Shown here: piece by piece, positions 59,672 to 64,000 of the stretch
How positions within the stretch are numbered: position 1 is the first letter of the stretch
How the letters are laid out: the number at the start of each line of letters is the position of its first letter
NCBI GenBank assembly: GCA_028277345.1
Contig: JANQGM010000011.1
Span: 64,206-128,205, forward strand
Direction: 5' to 3'
DNA: 64,000 nt
Source: Candidatus Bipolaricaulota bacterium
GTDB lineage: Bacteria > Bipolaricaulota > Bipolaricaulia > UBA7950 > UBA9294
Notes under the pieces: generated by a model
Database searches by the model: none
The model's input: only the letters and a program-made list of their open reading frames with translations
Told to the model about the DNA's origin: nothing
Made by a program: the position numbers and the translations under genes

Positions 59672-62425
59672 ATGAGCTACTCATCTCCATCCCCAGCGGA
59701 ACTGAAGGATCTGTCGTTCTTCGACCGCTCTGTTGACGACACCCTTGCCGTATTAGCAACGACCCAAGATTGGGGACTCTCGCGTCAAACCGCTCAAGAG
59801 CGGTTGATCCACTATGGAGCGAATCAGCTTGCCGCGAAAAAGACGCCCTCCTTTCTGTTGACCTTTCTTCGCCAAATGAAGGGCTTCTTGATCCTCATTC
59901 TTGTCCTGGCCGTCGTTATCTCGGCACTTGTCGGCGATTGGATCGAAGCCGCCGTCATTCTCGCCATCATCCTGCTCAACGCCCTGGTGGGAACGATTCA
60001 GGAACGACGTGCGGAACGTGCGCTCCAAAGTCTGAAGGCGCTGGCTGCGCCCGAGGCCCGCGTGCTCCGAGATGGGAACATCCAAATGATCCCCGCGCGC
60101 GAACTTGTCCCCGGCGATGTGGTCTCCCTTGAGGCCGGAGCCGTCGTGCCCGCCGATCTGCGCTTGATCGACGCCTCGCGCCTTCAAGTCGACGAAGCCT
60201 CGCTCACCGGCGAAGCCGTTCCCGTCGACAAGGATGCCTCCGTGCGCCTCGATGCAACGGCCCAGCTTGGCGATCATCTCAACTGCGCCTATGCAAGCAC
60301 ACGTGTGACCTATGGGCGAGGCCTCGGCGTGGTCACTGCAACCGGGCAGCAAACCCAGGTCGGACGCATCGCCACACTCTTGGATGCGCCTGAGGACGCC
60401 CCGCCGCTTCAACAGAAACTGGAGACCTTCGGACGCGTGATGGGTGGAATCGTTCTCATCATCTGTGGGTTTCTCTTCATCGTCGGCATCGTCCGCAACG
60501 CAGAGTTGTCGACGTTGTTCTCACAGGGGTTTGCCGTATTCTGGAGCCAGCAGCAAGAGACCGTTCTCGGCCTGTTGCTCGTCGCGGTGAGCTTGGCCGT
60601 CGCCGCCGTTCCCGAAGGGTTGCCCGCCGTCGTCACAATGACGCTGGCTCTGGGAACTCAACGCATGCTCGCTCGCAACACCTTGGTACGCCATCTCCCC
60701 TCGGTAGAGACGCTGGGTTCTGCCACTGTCATTTGCACCGACAAGACCGGAACCTTGACGCAAAACCGAATGACGGTCACCGAGATTTGGACGACTCAAG
60801 GCGTCCACGATCCGCAAGACGCTCCGTTGGATGCATCGCACCGATCGCCGGTGCTGGACAAGGTCCTGCTGATCGGCTTGTCCTGCAACGACGCCGAAAT
60901 ATCCGTTGACGAAGAAGCCGGCTTTGTCGGCGACCCGACGGAAGGCGCACTACTCCTCGTAGCTCAAAATGCAGGAGTCACGTCCAAGATCGCGAGGACC
61001 GCCGAGATCCCGTTCGATTCGAAGCGGAAGCGAATGACGACACTCCATTCGGCTGAGCAGGCGTCCCCCTTCGACCTTCCCGATGGCCGATCAGTGGCGT
61101 TCGTCAAGGGAGCTGGCGATGGGATGCTGCCGCTCTGCTCGATGATCGAATCGAACGAGGGCCTTCAGCCTCTGACCAGCGAGCATCGCGCCGCCATCCA
61201 GTCGGCCAACGACGCTCTCGGAGAAAAGGGACTTCGCGTTTTGTGCATGGCCTATCGTCCGCTGGACAGCATCGCCATTGATCCCACGGCTGAGGAGATC
61301 GAACGCGATCTCGTATTTGCCGGTCTCGTCGCGATGCAAGACCCGCCGCGCCCGGAAGTGGCGGCCGCTGTCGAAACAGCGTCTCGCGCCGGGCTCCGCT
61401 CCATCATGATCACCGGAGACCATGCCGCCACAGCCGCTGCGATCGCTCAGCAAATCGGAATTCTGAGACCGAACGGACAGGTCGTCGAGGGGCACGAACT
61501 GGAAGCGATGTCCGACGAATCCCTGAAGGAACGCATCGTGGGCATCGACGTGTTCGCGCGTGTCTCTCCTCATCACAAGGTCCGCATCGTCGAAGCGTTG
61601 AAGGTGCAAGGCCACATCGTGGCCATGACCGGAGACGGCGTCAATGACGCACCGGCATTGAAGAATGCGGATATCGGAATCGCCATGGGCATTACAGGCA
61701 CCGATGTTGCCAAGGAATCCGCGGATATGGTTCTCGTGGACGACAACTACGCCTCCATCATTTCCGCCATTGAGCAGGGGCGGATTGTCTACGACAACAT
61801 CCGCAAGACGGTGTTCTACTTGCTGACATGCAATTTCGCGGAGATCGGTATTCTGCTTGTGGCGACGCTGCTTGGATGGCCGCCGCCGCTCACCGCCATT
61901 CAATTGCTGTGGCTGAACCTCGTAACCGACGGAGCACCCGCCCTCGCCTTGGCCATGGAGCGCGCTGAGCCCAACATCATGCAGCGCCCGCCGCGTCCCA
62001 CCGACCAGCCCATCATCGATCGCCGGATGCTTCGCGGCTTCCTCGTTCAATCGACAGCACTGGCTGGAAGCGTGTTGAGCGTCTTTGTTATCGCGCTTCA
62101 GAGCGCGTGGTCCACGCTGGCGGGAACGCTCGCCTTCGTCACGCTCGTATTGGCGGAACTCTTTCGCGCCTACAGTGTGCGCTCCGAAGATACGCCTCTG
62201 CTCTCGTCGGACGGGTCCGGCAATCGGTGGATGCATATCGCCGTGCTAACATCCGGCGTTCTCTTGCTGCTCGTGCTTTACGTTCCCCCGTTTCAGCACC
62301 TGTTTGAGGTGCAGGGCTTGCGGCTCAGCCATTGGGGGCTCGTACTGCCCTTTGCTCTGATCGCGATGCTGGCCACCGAATCGAGAAAACTCGTGCAGCG
62401 CGCCTGGCAAGCGCGCAAATCATGA
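59672..62425 (+). CDS. Cation-transporting P-type ATPase (Ca2+ type, P2)
   Basis: A 917-residue pump. Start at 59672 follows AAAGGA. Phosphorylation site [14 protein letters not shown] (Asp at about 366), actuator loop [14 protein letters not shown] (TGEA where TGES is usual), hinge [22 protein letters not shown]. Helix M4 has [13 protein letters not shown] and M6 [19 protein letters not shown], as in SERCA/PMCA-like Ca2+ pumps; ten membrane segments are expected. It probably exports Ca2+ or Mn2+ with ATP. The N-terminal cation-ATPase domain (about residues 20-85) is intact. Confidence 0.92.
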   Translation: MSYSSPSPAELKDLSFFDRSVDDTLAVLATTQDWGLSRQTAQERLIHYGANQLAAKKTPSFLLTFLRQMKGFLILILVLAVVISALVGDWIEAAVILAIILLNALVGTIQERRAERALQSLKALAAPEARVLRDGNIQMIPARELVPGDVVSLEAGAVVPADLRLIDASRLQVDEASLTGEAVPVDKDASVRLDATAQLGDHLNCAYASTRVTYGRGLGVVTATGQQTQVGRIATLLDAPEDAPPLQQKLETFGRVMGGIVLIICGFLFIVGIVRNAELSTLFSQGFAVFWSQQQETVLGLLLVAVSLAVAAVPEGLPAVVTMTLALGTQRMLARNTLVRHLPSVETLGSATVICTDKTGTLTQNRMTVTEIWTTQGVHDPQDAPLDASHRSPVLDKVLLIGLSCNDAEISVDEEAGFVGDPTEGALLLVAQNAGVTSKIARTAEIPFDSKRKRMTTLHSAEQASPFDLPDGRSVAFVKGAGDGMLPLCSMIESNEGLQPLTSEHRAAIQSANDALGEKGLRVLCMAYRPLDSIAIDPTAEEIERDLVFAGLVAMQDPPRPEVAAAVETASRAGLRSIMITGDHAATAAAIAQQIGILRPNGQVVEGHELEAMSDESLKERIVGIDVFARVSPHHKVRIVEALKVQGHIVAMTGDGVNDAPALKNADIGIAMGITGTDVAKESADMVLVDDNYASIISAIEQGRIVYDNIRKTVFYLLTCNFAEIGILLVATLLGWPPPLTAIQLLWLNLVTDGAPALALAMERAEPNIMQRPPRPTDQPIIDRRMLRGFLVQSTALAGSVLSVFVIALQSAWSTLAGTLAFVTLVLAELFRAYSVRSEDTPLLSSDGSGNRWMHIAVLTSGVLLLLVLYVPPFQHLFEVQGLRLSHWGLVLPFALIAMLATESRKLVQRAWQARKS

Positions 62426-62482
62426 CGACGGCCCCGAATCACACCGTTGAAATCCCATCGATTGAGAACCCCGGAGGGTGGA

Positions 62483-63943
62483 ATGAATCAACAGGGCATC
62501 AGGAAGCGTCAGCAGCAAATGGAGAAGGGCGAACTAACCAGCCTCCAGTTGGTGGATCAGTATCTTGAGCGTATCGATGCCATCGACAGAGGAGAAAAGG
62601 GGATTCACGCGATCCTTGAACTCAACCCTGACGCAAGGGATACCGCCGTGATGCTGGACGCCGAGCGTGCACAAGGAACCGTCAGAGGTCCTTTGCACGG
62701 CATTCCCGTCGTCCTCAAGGCTAACATTGACACAGCGGACCGCATGGCGACAACCGCCGGATCGCTGGCTCTTGAGGGGAACCACCCCGACAAGGATGCG
62801 TTCCTAGTCTCTCAGCTTCGCGCAGCCGGCGCTGTGATTCTCGGGAAGGCCAATCTCTCGGAATGGGCGAATTTCCGAGGCAAGCGATCGATCAGCGGCT
62901 GGAGCGGCCTCGGTGGCCAAACGCGCAACCCACATGATTTGCAACGCTCTCCGTGTGGGTCCAGCTCGGGTTCAGCCGCCGCCGTGGCCGCCGAACTTTG
63001 TACGATCGCTGTTGGCACGGAAACCGATGGATCGATCGTTTGTCCCGCTCAGACCTGCGGAGTCGTCGGCATCAAACCCACGCTAGGGTTGATTAGCCGC
63101 TCAGGCATCATCCCGATCGCTCACAGCCAAGATACGGCAGGGCCGATGGCACGACACGTGGAAGACGCGGCTCACCTACTCACGATCCTTGCAGCAGAAG
63201 ATCCGCTGGACTCCGCAACCGTCCATATTCCCATCGATCGGAACGTCGATTTCGGCCACGGCTTGACGCCGACGGCGCTTCGCGGAGCCCGACTGGGCGT
63301 GGTACGCTCTTACTTCGGCGTCCATCCTAAGATCGACCGACTGATGGAACCGGCTCTCGATCGCCTGAGGGACCTCGGGGCGGAGCTTGTAGATCCTGTT
63401 GAAATCAGTACCGACGGGCAATGGAGCGAGAGTGAATTCGAAGTCCTCCTCTACGAGTTCAAACACGATCTCAATGCTTATTTATCCGCGCTTGGCCCTA
63501 ATGCGCCGATGAAAAACCTCGCGGACATCATCGACTTCAATCGAAGACATGCTCAACAAACGATGCCTCACTTCGGCCAGGAGTTGATGGAAATGGCTGA
63601 AGCAAAAGGCCCGCTGACCGAGCCCGCCTATCTGAAGGCCCTTGCCACCAACCATCGCCTGACTCAAGCAGAAGGGATTGATGCCGTCCTGGAAACGCAT
63701 CGACTCGATGCGCTCGTCGCGCCAACAGGTGGTCCTGCCTGGCTGATCGACACCGTTCTCGGCGATGTTTGGGTCGGTGGAAGATGTTCATCCGCCCCTG
63801 CTGTCGCTGGCTATCCTCACATCACGATTCCTGCGGGAGACATCGACGGCCTTCCCGTTGGGATCTCCTTCATGTCAACGGCATGGACGGATGCCCGCTT
63901 GATACAGTACGCCTTTGCACTGGAGCAAACGCTCATCCCTTGA
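62483..63943 (+). CDS. Amidase signature family hydrolase
   Basis: A 486-residue amidase; ATG at 62483 has GGAGG 5 bases upstream. The Ser-cisSer-Lys triad is visible: lysine in GIPVVLKANIDTAD (about residue 80), cis-serine in SPCGSSSGSAAAVAAE and nucleophile serine in VGTETDGSIVCPAQTCG. It lacks the GatB/GatC context of tRNA amidotransferase, so it is likely a free amidase acting on small amides or peptides. No signal peptide is seen. It ends 57 bases before the window edge. Confidence 0.92.
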   Translation: MNQQGIRKRQQQMEKGELTSLQLVDQYLERIDAIDRGEKGIHAILELNPDARDTAVMLDAERAQGTVRGPLHGIPVVLKANIDTADRMATTAGSLALEGNHPDKDAFLVSQLRAAGAVILGKANLSEWANFRGKRSISGWSGLGGQTRNPHDLQRSPCGSSSGSAAAVAAELCTIAVGTETDGSIVCPAQTCGVVGIKPTLGLISRSGIIPIAHSQDTAGPMARHVEDAAHLLTILAAEDPLDSATVHIPIDRNVDFGHGLTPTALRGARLGVVRSYFGVHPKIDRLMEPALDRLRDLGAELVDPVEISTDGQWSESEFEVLLYEFKHDLNAYLSALGPNAPMKNLADIIDFNRRHAQQTMPHFGQELMEMAEAKGPLTEPAYLKALATNHRLTQAEGIDAVLETHRLDALVAPTGGPAWLIDTVLGDVWVGGRCSSAPAVAGYPHITIPAGDIDGLPVGISFMSTAWTDARLIQYAFALEQTLIP

Positions 63944-64000
63944 TTAATGCAGACTCTCAATCAGATTGTCGACCCATCGTACCGAGACTAGGGAATCCCT

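Noticed and set aside
1-64000. CRISPR array, prophage, insertion sequence or toxin-antitoxin pair
   Set aside because: No regularly spaced repeats, transposase, integrase, phage structural genes or paired toxin were found on reading through the window.

Overview
The window is bacterial. It has ribosome-binding sites, lipobox lipoproteins, a formyl-methionine initiator tRNA and uvrBA. It also carries several genes more usual in archaea or anaerobic protein fermenters: IorAB, NDP-forming acyl-CoA synthetase and TrmY. Base composition is moderately GC-rich and even across the window. I see no phage, insertion sequence, integrase or CRISPR. The many beta-rich secreted proteins, PKD lipoproteins and fermentative gene set would suit an uncultured anaerobe such as Bipolaricaulota/Acetothermia, but that is a guess and not something the sequence proves.

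Layout. 0-5.2 kb: envelope and housekeeping genes (rhodanese lipoprotein running off the left edge, NfeD-like protein, LemA, membrane-anchored sulfite-oxidase-fold protein, B3/4 protein, nitroreductase). 5.3-39.5 kb: a large catabolic island. It holds two MFS carriers, an M14 carboxypeptidase-like enzyme, a C69 dipeptidase, an IclR regulator paired with a DegT aminotransferase, and a long minus-strand operon. That operon has a peptide-type ABC importer, amidohydrolase, M29/NicX-like protein, DUF362 protein, VOC protein, AstE-like deacylase, hydantoinase, aminotransferase and aspartate carbamoyltransferase. A second ABC importer follows. The last operon encodes NDP-forming acyl-CoA synthetase, IorA, IorB, two hydantoin/Asp-Glu racemases, an aminotransferase, an epimerase and a 2-hydroxyacid dehydrogenase. 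39.8-45.4 kb: unlinked genes (DUF4384 protein, Eis-like acetyltransferase, methionine sulfoxide reductase, a frameshifted M20 peptidase, acylphosphatase between two small membrane proteins). 45.5-50.4 kb: uvrB-uvrA. 50.4-57.9 kb: secreted and PKD proteins, threonine aldolase, Pcm and a TrmY-DUF2007 fusion. 58.0-58.6 kb: six tRNA genes with their own promoter and terminator. 58.6-64 kb: a cysteine-rich exported protein, a ribbon-helix-helix protein, a Ca2+-type P-ATPase and an amidase.

How it may work together (inference). Peptides, cyclic ureides or N-acylated amino acids enter through the ABC and MFS carriers. Peptidases, deacylases, the hydantoinase and racemases turn them into free amino acids. 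Aminotransferases give 2-oxoacids, IorAB oxidises these to acyl-CoA plus reduced ferredoxin, and the NDP-forming synthetase makes ATP or GTP. The 2-hydroxyacid dehydrogenase could dispose of electrons. A 15-bp box with consensus TTCCR-N5-YGGAA (with degenerate copies) occurs only at promoter regions of this island as far as I scanned. At two strong sigma70-type promoters it sits directly after the -10 element. The resident IclR regulator is the natural candidate to bind it.
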